Below, piece by piece: positions 16,518 through 26,593 of a stretch of 64,000 bases of DNA. The first letter of the stretch is position 1; each line of letters begins with the position of its first letter. The stretch spans positions 1,364,001 to 1,428,000 of the forward strand of contig NZ_CP029488.1 of assembly GCF_003177035.1 (NCBI RefSeq). Direction: 5' to 3'. The DNA is from Salinisphaera sp. LB1. GTDB lineage: Bacteria; Pseudomonadota; Gammaproteobacteria; Nevskiales; Salinisphaeraceae. The position numbers and the translations under genes were made by a program. The notes under the pieces were generated by a model. It was given only the letters and a program-made list of their open reading frames with translations. It was not told the origin of the DNA and did not search any database.

Positions 16518-17744
16518 CTACTGCTTGGACGGCGTGAAGATACTGACCGTCTGGATCTTGCCGTTCTTGATGGTCCACTTCGCGTAGCTGCCGGCGACGT
16601 CGCCATGCTGATCGAAGTTCTCATCGCCGGCGGCACCGACATAGTCTATTTTCTTGCCGGCCTGCAGCAGCTTGACCGCCTTCTTCCATTGCCCGGGATA
16701 GATCTTGACGCCGGGCGGATCCGCCACGTCGCGCAGATGATCCTTGATCGCCTTGCTATCGGTCGTCGTCTTGGCGTCCTCGGCGGCGAGTGCGAGCAGA
16801 TAGGTCGCGTCATAGGCGGTGTCGATATAGGGCTGCGGCGGCAGCTGACCGTAGGCCTTCTTGTACGCCTGCTCGAAATGCTTGGCCGCCGGCGTATCGG
16901 TATTCGCCTGCGGGACCGTGCCCAGCGAACCGTTGAGATACTTCGCGCCCAGATTCTTCACCAGCGCCGTCGATTTCATGCCGTCGGCGAAGAAGAACCG
17001 GTTGAACTTACCGCCTTCCAACGACTGACGCAGGATCGTCTGACCGTTCTCGGGATAGCCGATGAGCACCAGCGACTGGGTCGAGCCGTCGCCGTAGGCC
17101 TGGCTGATTTCCGCATCGTAGGAGGCCTGTTTCTGCTCGTAGGCGGCCGAGGCCACGACGCTGCCGCCATCGGCCTTGTAGGCCTTGGCGAAGGCGTCCT
17201 TCAGCCCTTCGCCGTAGTCGTTGTTGACATAGATGATGCCGACCTTGTTCACGCCGGCGTCGTGCACGACCTTGGCCAGCGCCACGCCCTGGAACGCATC
17301 TGACGGAATGGTGCGGAACAAATAGTCGTCGTCATCCAGATGGGTGATCTTGGGCGACGTGGACGCGGTCGAAATCTGTGGAATATGGTTTGGCTTGCTT
17401 ACCGACAGGGCGATCGGGATGGTCACGCCGCTGGACATGGCGCCCACCAGGCCCACCACACTGTTCGCATTCACCAGCTTCTGCGCCGCCGCCACCCCCG
17501 GTTGCGGCAGGGTCTGGGTATCCCCCGAATAGATCTTGACCGGCGAGCCAAGCACGCCGCCGGCATCGTTGATTTCCTGCGCCGCGAGTTTGACGCCGTT
17601 CAGACCCGGCACGCCCTGGGACTGCAGGTCGCCGGTCAAGGCGAGTACTGCACCAAGACGCAGCGGCGTCTGCGCCGCCATGGCCGCCAATGGTGCACAG
17701 CCGGCGGCCAGAGCAGCGACCGCGATCCATTTCTTATTGATCAT
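16518..17744 (-). CDS. Branched-chain amino acid ABC transporter substrate-binding protein (system 1)
   Basis: 408 residues. The signal peptide MINKKWIAVAALAAGCAPLAAMAA is followed by LRLGAVLALTGDLQSQGVPGLNGVKLAAQEINDAGGVLG, the classic start of the Leu/Ile/Val-binding fold (Peripla_BP_6). GLVGAMSSGVTIPIA binds the ligand carboxylate/amine, and KVGIIYVNNDYGEGLKDAF is the lobe-2 entry. The Cys at residue 16 is not in a good lipobox, so a free periplasmic protein is likely. ATG 17744 was chosen for AAAGGGAGATTCC upstream; longer readings are unrelated sequence. Confidence 0.9.
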   Translation of the reverse strand: MINKKWIAVAALAAGCAPLAAMAAQTPLRLGAVLALTGDLQSQGVPGLNGVKLAAQEINDAGGVLGSPVKIYSGDTQTLPQPGVAAAQKLVNANSVVGLVGAMSSGVTIPIALSVSKPNHIPQISTASTSPKITHLDDDDYLFRTIPSDAFQGVALAKVVHDAGVNKVGIIYVNNDYGEGLKDAFAKAYKADGGSVVASAAYEQKQASYDAEISQAYGDGSTQSLVLIGYPENGQTILRQSLEGGKFNRFFFADGMKSTALVKNLGAKYLNGSLGTVPQANTDTPAAKHFEQAYKKAYGQLPPQPYIDTAYDATYLLALAAEDAKTTTDSKAIKDHLRDVADPPGVKIYPGQWKKAVKLLQAGKKIDYVGAAGDENFDQHGDVAGSYAKWTIKNGKIQTVSIFTPSKQ

Positions 17745-18309
17745 GGAATCTCCCTTTATTCTGTTTATCGAGTTAATCAAGGTGTCACATTGAGCATGCC
17801 CGTTGATACGAGCAAACTCTGTACCATCTTTGTCGTATTCAGCATCAGGCGTTCTGTGGACACGCCGAAAACATCGCGCCGCGTCGACGCGCCATCCCCA
17901 AGCATGCCGTCTTGAACGACCCGACCGGGCCCCTGTTCCCGCAGCTGCGGCGAGAAAAAATTCAGCACGCAATACCGGCGCATGTGGCAGGCATTTCGTG
18001 GAAAAAGGGCCCGATTCCGATACCTGGAGATACCGCGCGGGCGAGTTGCAAATCGGGGATAGGCAGCCCGGCGCCGGGTGCCGGGCCGGATCGATTTCAC
18101 CGAACCGATCACGAGGCGTCGTGCGGCCCGGGAATATACCGACCCAGGGTAGGCGCGACACCGGTCGATCCACTACAGCCCCCATGGCCGGCGCATGAAC
18201 AACAAACCCCGAGTCCGGGACACGGGGCGCCGATCCACCGATGTCGACCTGCAGACTTGTGCCAACCGACATGCCGCCCGCGGCCGTTCGGGCCGCGGGC
18301 GGGTCCGCA
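17745..18309. other. Long intergenic region upstream of liv system 1
   Basis: 565 bp without a supported gene. It should contain the promoter for the liv operon (reading leftward) and the terminator of the permease gene on its right. An A/T-rich segment at ~17745-17870 is the likely promoter zone; I cannot fix -10/-35 boxes with confidence. Confidence 0.5.
18274..18302 (-). terminator. GC-rich terminator hairpin of the APC permease gene
   Basis: CCGCCCGCGGCC and GGCCGCGGGCGG form a perfect 12-bp stem with a 5-nt loop, 8 bp after the stop of the permease gene. There is no T-run on the minus strand, so termination may need Rho or be partial. Confidence 0.7.
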
Positions 18310-19647
18310 TCATTCCTCGATCGCCATCTCCGGCGGCGCCTGGGTGAAGCCGCGCGTCAGCCAGGCCAGCATGGCCAGGCCAAGCACCAGCCAGATGCCG
18401 CCGACCACATGCGCCGGCGTATCCAGGCTGAACAACAGATAGGCGTCGATCGCCGCGCCGATCAAGGGGGCGATGAACCAGCCGATGATGCTGCCGACGC
18501 TGATATGCGAGCGCTCGCGCCAAAAGTGCATGATCACACTCAGATTGACCAGCGTGAAGGCGCTGAACGCCCCGAAATTGATGAACGAGGTCGACGTACT
18601 CACGCTCATGCCGATCGCGGCCAGGCCGACGATGCCGATCAGCGCAATGCTGAACACCGGCGTGTGCAGCTTCGGCGCCACGAAGGCGAACACGCGCCTG
18701 GGCAGCACGCCGTCGCGGCCCATGGCAAACAACAGGCGCGAGGCGGTGGCCTGGGCGGCGATGCCCGATGCGAACTGGGTGACAACCATGCCGGCGATGA
18801 ACAGCGAGGCGAACAGATTGCCGCCGATCGTCATGGCGATCTCGTAGGCCGCCGAGTCGGTTTCCTTGAAGTGGGTGCCCGGATGCGCCAGTTCGACCGC
18901 GTAGCTGGTGATAATGAACACGACGCCGCCGATCAGCGCGGTGATAATCACCGCCCGCGGGATATTGCGCTTCGGATCCTTGGTTTCCTCGGTAAGCGTG
19001 GTCACGGCATCGAAACCGATGAAGGAATAAGCCGCCAGCGCCGCGCCCGCGGAGATCGCCGCCACCGACGTGTGCGGATTGAAAAACGGCGTGAGCGCCG
19101 TGGCGCCGGTATCGCCGGCGAAGAAATGGCCGAAGCTCAGGGCCACGAAGATCACCAGCACCAGGATCTGGAATGCCATGAGCACGAAATTCACGCCCGT
19201 GGCCACTTTGATGCCGATGATGTTGAGCGCCGTGGTCAGCCCAATGAAGGCGACGATCCACACCCAGGTCGGCACTCCCGGAAACTCGGGCGAGAGAAAC
19301 GCGGCGCCGATCAGCCAGATCACCAACGGCAGAAAGAAATAATCCAGCAGGATGAGCCAGCCGGCAAGAAAGCCGAGCTTGGGCCCGATGCCCTTGCCGA
19401 CATAGGTATAGGCCGAACCGGAGACCGGATAGGCGCGCGCCATGCGGCCGTAGCTGTACGCCGTGAACAGCATGGCGATCAGGGTCACGATGTAGGCCGT
19501 GGGCACCGTACCGTTGGAGGCCTCGGCCACCACGCCGAACGTGCCCAGCACGATCATCGGCGCCATGTAGGCCACCCCGGTGAGCACCACAGAACCGAGC
19601 CCGAGGCTTCGTTCCAGGGTGGGATTATGGTCGGCTGATTCGCTCAT
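18310..19647 (-). CDS. APC-superfamily amino acid/polyamine permease (PuuP-like)
   Basis: 445 residues and about 12 membrane helices. The sequence closely follows E. coli putrescine importer PuuP: GVAYMAPMIVLGTFGVVAEASNGTVP, the AYPVSGSAYTYVGKGIGPKLGFLAGW block, AAYSFIGFDAVTTLTEETKDPKRNIPRA, ASGIAAQATASRLLFAMGRDGVLPRR and FINFGAFSAFTLVNLSV. Putrescine or a related amine/amino acid is the likely substrate, imported with a cation across the inner membrane. The gene stands alone with a long upstream region (433 bp). The succinate-semialdehyde dehydrogenase at 4974 could act in the same catabolic direction. Confidence 0.87.
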   Translation of the reverse strand: MSESADHNPTLERSLGLGSVVLTGVAYMAPMIVLGTFGVVAEASNGTVPTAYIVTLIAMLFTAYSYGRMARAYPVSGSAYTYVGKGIGPKLGFLAGWLILLDYFFLPLVIWLIGAAFLSPEFPGVPTWVWIVAFIGLTTALNIIGIKVATGVNFVLMAFQILVLVIFVALSFGHFFAGDTGATALTPFFNPHTSVAAISAGAALAAYSFIGFDAVTTLTEETKDPKRNIPRAVIITALIGGVVFIITSYAVELAHPGTHFKETDSAAYEIAMTIGGNLFASLFIAGMVVTQFASGIAAQATASRLLFAMGRDGVLPRRVFAFVAPKLHTPVFSIALIGIVGLAAIGMSVSTSTSFINFGAFSAFTLVNLSVIMHFWRERSHISVGSIIGWFIAPLIGAAIDAYLLFSLDTPAHVVGGIWLVLGLAMLAWLTRGFTQAPPEMAIEE

Positions 19648-20080
19648 CGCTCGGGCTCCCGCTGTGGCTTGAATGATTCATCGTCGCCGGCCGACGGACC
19701 CGGGGTGAACGATATCGCCAGCACGCACGACCGCGGCGCTCGGCGACGCATCGACGCATCGACGTCCCGCGCAGACAATCCCGGCCAGCTGTTCTGGCGT
19801 TCTGACTTGGCCCCGAATCCGGCGGCGCCGGTTCGTGATCACATTAGCAGGGAACTTCGTGCGTTGACGATTCGCCCATTCGCCAATATGACATCGGTAC
19901 CAAAGCATGAAACATGCCGGCCGGCCGTCGCGTGGCGGCCGGAACCCGGCCTCCGAGGCCGGTCTTGATTATGTCGGACACACAGCGGGCTGCATTCGCT
20001 CGGGCATTTTGTCCGCAAATGCACGCGAATGAGCGCAAATAAAAAGTAAAATCAAGGCATTGCGGCTTCAGGTGCGCGAG
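19648..20080. other. Intergenic region upstream of the APC permease
   Basis: 433 bp with no supported gene. It includes a hairpin at 19944-19960 (CCGGCCT/AGGCCGG, 3-nt loop, followed by TCTTGATT on the plus strand) and copy B of the 55-bp repeat at 20029-20083. The promoter of the permease gene is expected near 19650-19870. Confidence 0.5.
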
Positions 20081-20083
20081 CTA
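20029..20083. repeat. 55-bp dispersed repeat, copy B
   Basis: Matches 7365-7419 at 45 of 55 positions in the same orientation. It touches the stop codon (20081-20083) of the Cys-cluster gene. Confidence 0.55.
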
Positions 20084-20515
20084 GGCGGCGAACGGCGGGC
20101 AGGCAGGCGACGGCGGCTCGTCGTCGCGGTAGCCGCCATGCTCGTTGGCCGCTGCCGCGGGGCGCATCAGGTCGGGCCAGGCGGCCGGCGTCAGCGGCAC
20201 CAGCCCGTGCGCCGAGCGCGCCCGGTCGCACTGCGGACTGGCCTGCCCGAATTCCCAGGATGCCGCGACCTCGCGGCAAACGCTCGGCCGGCGTTCATAG
20301 ATACGACAGTGCGCAGCGCGGCCGATCTCGGCTGCCAGGGCCACACAACGCGTCGGCGTATTGCGCGTTCCCCGCATGACCAGACGGTGCGGGTCGAGGG
20401 CTTCGGTCAGGGCGACCGGCACGCCGTCGTGGCTCGGCGATGCCTCGGTTTCCAGCCAGTGAAAGGCCACACGATACGTGGCGCAGCACGCGCCACAGGT
20501 CATACACGGATGCAT
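20081..20515 (-). CDS. YkgJ-family zinc/iron-chelating Cys-cluster protein
   Basis: 144 residues from MHPCMTCGACC. The CxxCGACC start with later TRCVALAAEIGRAAHCRIYERRPSVCREV is the CxxCxxCC...C...C pattern of the YkgJ (CxxCxxCC) family, which binds a metal through the clustered cysteines. EFGQASPQCDRARSAHGL adds the last conserved Cys. Function in the family is unclear. An upstream in-frame start at 20605 would add 30 residues without family resemblance, so 20515 is preferred, though its ribosome-binding site is weak. Divergent from the small membrane protein at 20647. Confidence 0.82.
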   Translation of the reverse strand: MHPCMTCGACCATYRVAFHWLETEASPSHDGVPVALTEALDPHRLVMRGTRNTPTRCVALAAEIGRAAHCRIYERRPSVCREVAASWEFGQASPQCDRARSAHGLVPLTPAAWPDLMRPAAAANEHGGYRDDEPPSPACPPFAA

Positions 20516-20646
20516 GGGCAGTGGAATAGCCGCGCGGCGGCAGTGGTGACAAAGCGATATTGCCCGAAAGCGCGGCCCCGGTCGATAGCCGGCAAACCGG
20601 CGCACTGTCGTACCCTAATCGCTCCTGTCCACAGTTCGGCCACGGC

Positions 20647-20853
20647 ATGAACGATTCAGCATTAATGATCTGGAGCGTACTGTTCGGCGCAGTCGGGCTC
20701 GGCTTTTTCACCTACGGCAGCCGGCAGAAGGCGATCGTGCCCTGGTTGGTCGGCACGGTGTTGATGATCGATCCGTGGTTTATCACGAATGCCTATCTTT
20801 TGGTCGCCGTCGACGTCGTTCTGATCGGGCTCGCCTGGTGGATTCGGCTGTGA
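20647..20853 (+). CDS. Small two-helix membrane protein (68 residues)
   Basis: MNDSALMIWSVLFGAVGLGFFTYGSRQKAIVPWLVG and a second hydrophobic segment give a short inner-membrane hairpin protein. The GxGFFxYGxRQKAxxPxxxG core is one I associate with small proteobacterial proteins often labelled amino acid transport protein, but no activity is established to my knowledge. It is divergent from the Cys-cluster gene with ~130 bp between. No strong ribosome-binding site is visible. Confidence 0.7.
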   Translation: MNDSALMIWSVLFGAVGLGFFTYGSRQKAIVPWLVGTVLMIDPWFITNAYLLVAVDVVLIGLAWWIRL

Positions 20854-20868
20854 GGCACTCGGGCACCG

Positions 20869-21230
20869 TCAGCCACCGCCAGTCAGAAAACGCGGGTTGA
20901 GCATACCTTTGAGCTGATCGTAGGGGATCTCGCCCGTCGGCTCGCCGACGGCTACCCGATCCGCCTTCAACAGAAAAACGCGGTGGTCGGCGGTACCTCA
21001 GCGACCTGCCCGGTAATCTCCGCCCTAGTCGCCCTGGCGATATAGAGCACGGGCAAAGGACGGGTAACGGCCGGTGAGCGGGCTGACCCGGGAGTTGTAC
21101 GAAGCGACCTGCCGCCTGCCCGTCAACGATATCACCCGGGGCGACAACAGCCATGCCGGCGTCACGGGGGTTCCGGACCGGGATGCCGGCCGGGGTTCGC
21201 CTATGGGCGTGGTTTCATCGACACCCTGCG
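20869..21230 (-). pseudogene. Remnant of an unidentified gene
   Basis: On the minus strand the last ~41 codons before TGA at 20869-20871 read as well-formed protein ending IPYDQLKGMLNPRFLTGG. They are closed upstream by an in-frame stop next to 20998. Neighbouring frames continue with protein-like text (SLTGRYPSFARALY) up to ~21230. This looks like a gene broken by frameshifts. I do not recognise the family. It is bounded by the small membrane gene and the cold-shock terminator. Confidence 0.35.
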
Positions 21231-21271
21231 CGCCAAACCCTCGGCGTCGCGCCGATGCCGGAACGCCAGGC

Positions 21272-21306
21272 AAAAAAAACGGGCCGGGAAAAATCCCGGC
21301 CCGTCT
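21272..21306 (-). terminator. Intrinsic terminator of cold-shock gene 1
   Basis: ACGGGCCGGGA and TCCCGGCCCGT form a perfect 11-bp stem with a 4-A loop; on the minus strand it is followed by a run of Ts. It lies 24 bp after the stop of the cold-shock gene. Confidence 0.92.
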
Positions 21307-21329
21307 TCGTTCCTGCGTGGAATCGCTAC

Positions 21330-21536
21330 TTAGAGCGGGACCACGTTGTTGGCGCAGGGGCCCTTCTTGCCTTCGCCAACTTCGAACTCGACCGCTTGGC
21401 CGTCGTTGAGCGTGGCGAAACCGCCGCCGCTCTGAATTTGGGAATGATGCACGAACAGATCGTTGCTGCCGTCTTCAGGAGCGATAAAGCCGAAGCCTTT
21501 TTCGGAACTGAACCACTTCACTGTGCCTTTGGACAT
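21330..21536 (-). CDS. CspA-family cold-shock protein 1
   Basis: 68 residues: [20 protein letters not shown] carries RNP1 (KGFGFI) and LFVHHS is RNP2, the single-stranded nucleic acid binding surface of the five-stranded cold-shock barrel. It is one of two paralogues; the other is at 36952-37155. Both have the same immediate leader (AAGAGTAAATT-ATG) and a longer conserved 5' leader, and both are followed upstream by a yaiI gene. RNA chaperone or antiterminator activity is known for the family; whether this copy is cold-induced cannot be read. Confidence 0.95.
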   Translation of the reverse strand: MSKGTVKWFSSEKGFGFIAPEDGSNDLFVHHSQIQSGGGFATLNDGQAVEFEVGEGKKGPCANNVVPL

Positions 21537-21590
21537 AATTTACTCTTGGTAACTAACCGATTTTGATTAATGCAGTTGCCTGCGGTGTCC
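21537..21590 (-). promoter_or_regulatory. Conserved 5' leader of cold-shock gene 1
   Basis: Reading toward the gene, the ~50 bases before the ATG share the order GCAGGCA-(A/G)-CTGCA...ATTA...ACCAAGAGTAAATT with the leader of cold-shock gene 2 (37156-37205). The spacing differs by only a few bases. Conservation of untranslated sequence between paralogues suggests an mRNA-level control element. The rest of 21591-21879 holds no gene. Confidence 0.6.
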
Positions 21591-21879
21591 ACCATACGCG
21601 GATGTCGGCGCATGCACGAACGCTTTATTGCACGGCAACCGGCCGAGTCGGGTATTTCGCCGGCCAGCAGGCCCGGCCCGACCCCGGCTTCATCGATGCT
21701 TGTCGAAAAATAAACAATATTTTTCAGTAATTTATATACCCGACGACGCCGTACCCGCCATGCCGGGCCGGCCATCGCCGGTGCCGCTGGCCGGCGACAA
21801 ATCGACCTGCGATTTATTTCGCTGGCGGCCAAAAAACCGGGATCGTTGCGCAAATTCCGCGCGCGAACGGGCGATCGGC

Positions 21880-22332
21880 TCAGGATTTGCGCGCCTGTGC
21901 GAGCCAGCGATCCAGCGCGTTGGCAAACGCCTGGCGTTCGCGCGGCCCCAGCGGCGGCGCGCCGCCGCCGTGGATCCCGCTGCCCCGCAAGGTATCCATG
22001 AAATCGCGCATGGTCTGCTTGGCGGCAATGTCATCGGCCGAGAAGACCTCGCCGCGCGGGCTCAGCGCGGCGCCGCCCCGTTCCAGCACGGCCGCCGCCA
22101 GCGCGATATCCGAGGTAACGACCAGATCACCGGCTTCCAGACGCTGGGCGATCTCGTCGTCCGCCACGTCAAAACCCGGGGCCACCTGCACGGCGCTGAC
22201 CTGCGGCAGACGAGGCACCTGCAGCGGGCGATTGGCGACCAGGGTCACCGCGATGCCGGTGCGCCTGGCCGCGCGATACAGCGTCTGTTTCACCGCGACC
22301 GGACAAGCGTCCGCATCCACCCATATCTGCAC
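21880..22332 (-). CDS. yaiI: UPF0178/YaiI-family protein, copy 1
   Basis: 150 residues beginning [21 protein letters not shown]. The VDADACP motif, TLVANRPLQVP, VAPGFDVADDEIAQRLEAGDLVVTSDIALAAAVLERGG and [17 protein letters not shown] are the conserved PIN-like core of the YaiI/YqxD family, with clustered Asp residues that could bind metal as in nucleases. The start is GTG at 22332, with GGTGGAG 8 bases upstream. A second copy at 37571-37999 has the same GTG arrangement. Both copies lie upstream of a cold-shock gene on the same strand. Confidence 0.9.
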   Translation of the reverse strand: MQIWVDADACPVAVKQTLYRAARRTGIAVTLVANRPLQVPRLPQVSAVQVAPGFDVADDEIAQRLEAGDLVVTSDIALAAAVLERGGAALSPRGEVFSADDIAAKQTMRDFMDTLRGSGIHGGGAPPLGPRERQAFANALDRWLAQARKS

Positions 22333-22516
22333 GTCGTTCTCCACCCGAAAACCGTCGGGGGCAGCGATGCGGCGACCGCCGCCCCGGCATAGCCGGGCAT
22401 GATCCCATGGATAAGCCGTGGCGCGCGCTTCGCGCACCAGCCCGAACGGACATCGGGCCGGGCAAGCGCGGATGTTTTTCGGTATTTTCGTTGTGTTTAC
22501 CCTACTGGACGTTGTC

Positions 22517-23926
<1,410 letters not shown>

Positions 23927-23940
23927 TCCAGCCTTCCGAA

Positions 23941-23964
23941 GCCCCACCCGGCAACGGGTGGGGC
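23941..23964. terminator. Bidirectional terminator between gnd and def
   Basis: GCCCCACCCG and CGGGTGGGGC form a perfect 10-bp stem with a GCAA tetraloop, 14 bp after gnd and 20 bp after def (convergent). No T-run on either side. Confidence 0.75.
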
Positions 23965-23984
23965 GGTGCGCCGGAGCGCGCGAC

Positions 23985-24524
23985 TCACTCGGGCTCCACA
24001 GAGTCGCCCATGGGATGGCGCATCAGCTCCTCGGCAAAGCCGAGGCGCGTCATGTCGGTCATGCGCTCGGGATAGAGCACGCCCTGCAGATGGTCGTATT
24101 CATGCTGGACCACGCGGGCATGAAAACCCTCGGCTTCACGCTCGATCGGCACGCCGGCCTCGTCCAGCCCGCGGTAGCGGATGCGCTGCCAACGCGGCAC
24201 ATAACCCTGCAGCCCGGGAATGGACAGACAGCCTTCCCAACCGCCCACCTGTTCCTCGCCGATGGGCTCGATCCCGGGGTTGATCAGCACCGTCAACGGC
24301 ACGCCCTCGTCACCGGCCGCGCGCGACGGCGGTACGAAGAACATCATCACCGCGCTGGACACATACACCTGCGGTGCGGCCAGGCCGACGCCCTCGGCGT
24401 CCGCCAGGGTGTCCTTCATGTCCGAGATCAGGCGCTTGATTTCAAAATCGGACACATCCGCCACGGGTGTCGTGGAGCGGCGCAACACGGGGTGTCCCAT
24501 GCGTGCGATCTTGCGTATTGCCAT
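23985..24524 (-). CDS. def: Peptide deformylase
   Basis: 179 residues. The three family motifs are present: GVGLAAPQV (motif 1), EGCLSIPG (motif 2, metal-ligand Cys) and HEYDHLQGVLY (motif 3, two metal-ligand His and catalytic Glu). It removes the N-formyl group from nascent proteins. The insert VMMFFVPPSRAAGDEGVPL is longer than in E. coli Def and typical of secondary deformylase copies. It is not next to fmt, so this may be an accessory paralogue; that is inference. ATG at 24524. Confidence 0.93.
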   Translation of the reverse strand: MAIRKIARMGHPVLRRSTTPVADVSDFEIKRLISDMKDTLADAEGVGLAAPQVYVSSAVMMFFVPPSRAAGDEGVPLTVLINPGIEPIGEEQVGGWEGCLSIPGLQGYVPRWQRIRYRGLDEAGVPIEREAEGFHARVVQHEYDHLQGVLYPERMTDMTRLGFAEELMRHPMGDSVEPE

Positions 24525-24589
24525 AGGTACACCTCGGCCATGAATTCTACGCGCCAGAATACAGGCGCGCGCCGGGTGCGGAACCCACG

Positions 24590-25492
24590 CTACGGCGAAG
24601 CGGCCCCTCGCTTGGCCTGCATCATAGCCTCGAAGAAATCGGAAAAAGCGGCCACCCGTGGCGGCAGGCGCTGGTAAGGCGGGTAGTAGAGCGTCAGCCA
24701 GATCGGCGACGGCGCCCATGCCGGCAGGATGCGCACCAGGCGCCGCTGTTCAAGCGCGTCGGCGACGATGAAATCCGGCAGCAACGCCACGCCGTCGCCC
24801 GCTGCGGCCACGCCGGCGAGGAATTCGCCGTTGTTCGCGCAGATCGGCCGCCCCGCCGGTATGTCCACGCGCGTCGTGCCGTGCGACAACTGCCAGGTTT
24901 CCGCTCGACCCTCCGGGCTGAAGCCGAGACAGGCATCGCGCGGCAGGTCGTTGGGGTGCGTAGCCGCAGCGAACGAGGTGTCGGGGGCGGCGACCAGAAA
25001 CCGATCGATCGGGCAAATCTTGCGCCAGATCGTGAACTTGTCGGACGGCGGGCCGGAAATGCGCACGGCGAGATCGAACTCGCCCTCCACGATATCGATC
25101 ATTTCGTCCGACAAAGAGATGTCGGCTCGGATGTTCGGATACTGCGCGCGGAACGCCGACAGCACGCCGGGCAACACGCGCATGCCGAACGACATGGGCG
25201 CATTGATCCGCAGCGTGCCGGCATCCGCGCGATGGGCATCGAGCAGCTCGCGGCGGGCCTCGGCCACCGCGGCCATCGCCGGGCGCAGCCGCGCGGCATA
25301 GGCGGCACCCGCGCTGGTCAGGCTGACCCGGCGCGTCGTGCGTACGAAAAGCTGCACTCCAAGATCGGCTTCCAGTGCCGCGATCGTGCGCGTCACAGAG
25401 GCCGGCGTCACCCCGAGTTCGCGTGCCACGGCCGCGAAATTATGGCATTCGGCCGCGAGCAGGAAGGTGCGCAGCGCCTTGAAATCGTCCAT
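24590..25492 (-). CDS. LysR-family transcriptional regulator
   Basis: 300 residues. The N-terminal winged HTH is FKALRTFLLAAECHNFAAVARELGVTPASVTRTIAALEADLGVQLFVRTTRRVSLT. The effector-binding domain follows with GTLRINAPMSFGMRVLPGVLSAFRAQYPNIRADISLSD and later LGFSPEGRAETWQLS. It belongs to the large DhcR/PA0477-like group. It is divergent from the dioxygenase gene (start 25616) with 123 bp between them, so control of the dioxygenase/hydrolase pair is likely. Confidence 0.92.
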   Translation of the reverse strand: MDDFKALRTFLLAAECHNFAAVARELGVTPASVTRTIAALEADLGVQLFVRTTRRVSLTSAGAAYAARLRPAMAAVAEARRELLDAHRADAGTLRINAPMSFGMRVLPGVLSAFRAQYPNIRADISLSDEMIDIVEGEFDLAVRISGPPSDKFTIWRKICPIDRFLVAAPDTSFAAATHPNDLPRDACLGFSPEGRAETWQLSHGTTRVDIPAGRPICANNGEFLAGVAAAGDGVALLPDFIVADALEQRRLVRILPAWAPSPIWLTLYYPPYQRLPPRVAAFSDFFEAMMQAKRGAASP

Positions 25493-25615
25493 CGCTATTA
25501 TTGCGCCTTTCGCAATAGTATAAAAATGATTATGCCAATTCTCTGTAGCGACCCAGGTTGCTAGATTAACCGGCATACTTCCAGAAGCCGGTATCACACC
25601 GGCGGGACAACTTGC

Positions 25616-26548
25616 ATGATCACGCAGATCCAGGGCCTGCATCACATCACCGCGCTGGCAGCCGATGCCAACCGGAACAATCGTTTTTTCACCGACGCGC
25701 TCGGTCTGCGCCGGGTCAAGAAGACCGTAAATTTCGACGAGCCCAGCGTGTATCACCTCTACTACGGCGACGAGGTCGGCACACCCGGCACGGTGATGAC
25801 TTATTTCCCGTTCCCGCGGGCGGCCCGCGGCGCGCCCGGCACCGGTGAAGTCGGCGAGATCCAGTTCGCCGTCGCCCCCGGCGCACTGGCGTTCTGGAGC
25901 GACCGCCTGAGCGAACTCGGCGCCACCGATCTGGCCCTGGATACCACCTTCGGCCAGCGCCGGCTGCGCTTTGTCGGGCCGGACGGCGACGGGCTCGCGT
26001 TGATCGAGCGCCCGGACGACACGCGCGATGCCTGGGCCGGCGGCGGCGTGCCGGACGAATCGGCGATCCACGGTTTCGCCGGCGCGCGGCTTCGGCTGCA
26101 GGACGACGGCGCCACCGCCGAGCTGCTCGAATTCATGGGCTACGAGCGCGCCGAGCGCGAAGACCATATCACCCGGTTCGTCATGCCGGGCGGCAACGGC
26201 GCGGACACGATCGATATCGAAGTACGGCCGGACACCCCCGCCGCCCGGCAGGGTGCCGGCTCGGTCCACCATATCGCCTTCGCCGTGCCCGACCGCGCGG
26301 CCCAGGCCGACGTGCGCCAGGCCCTGCTGGATACCGGCTACCAGGTCACCCCCGTCATCGACCGCGATTATTTCTGGGCGATCTATTTCCGCACGCCGGG
26401 CGGCGTGCTGTTCGAGATCGCCACCAACGAGCCGGGTTTCGACCGTGATGAAGACCGGGCGCATCTCGGCGAAGCACTGAAACTGCCGGATCGCTACGAG
26501 CCCGATCGCGAGCGGATCGCGGCACGCCTCGAACCGGTTACCGACTGA
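25616..26548 (+). CDS. Ring-cleaving dioxygenase, VOC superfamily (MhqO-like)
   Basis: 310 residues with two glyoxalase/VOC modules. The first starts IQGLHHITALAADANRNNRFFTDALGLRRVKKTVNFDEP; the second starts GAGSVHHIAFAVPDRAAQADVRQAL and ends FRTPGGVLFEIATNEPGF. Metal ligands expected from the family are the His of GLHH and VHH and the Glu of LFEIA. Relatives such as Bacillus MhqO/MhqA degrade hydroquinones under quinone stress. The adjacent esterase and divergent LysR gene make the same module here. Start ATG at 25616. Confidence 0.88.
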   Translation: MITQIQGLHHITALAADANRNNRFFTDALGLRRVKKTVNFDEPSVYHLYYGDEVGTPGTVMTYFPFPRAARGAPGTGEVGEIQFAVAPGALAFWSDRLSELGATDLALDTTFGQRRLRFVGPDGDGLALIERPDDTRDAWAGGGVPDESAIHGFAGARLRLQDDGATAELLEFMGYERAEREDHITRFVMPGGNGADTIDIEVRPDTPAARQGAGSVHHIAFAVPDRAAQADVRQALLDTGYQVTPVIDRDYFWAIYFRTPGGVLFEIATNEPGFDRDEDRAHLGEALKLPDRYEPDRERIAARLEPVTD

Positions 26549-26593
26549 CACCCCTGCCGCCAGGCAACACCCGGCGACCTGCTGGAGCGCGCC

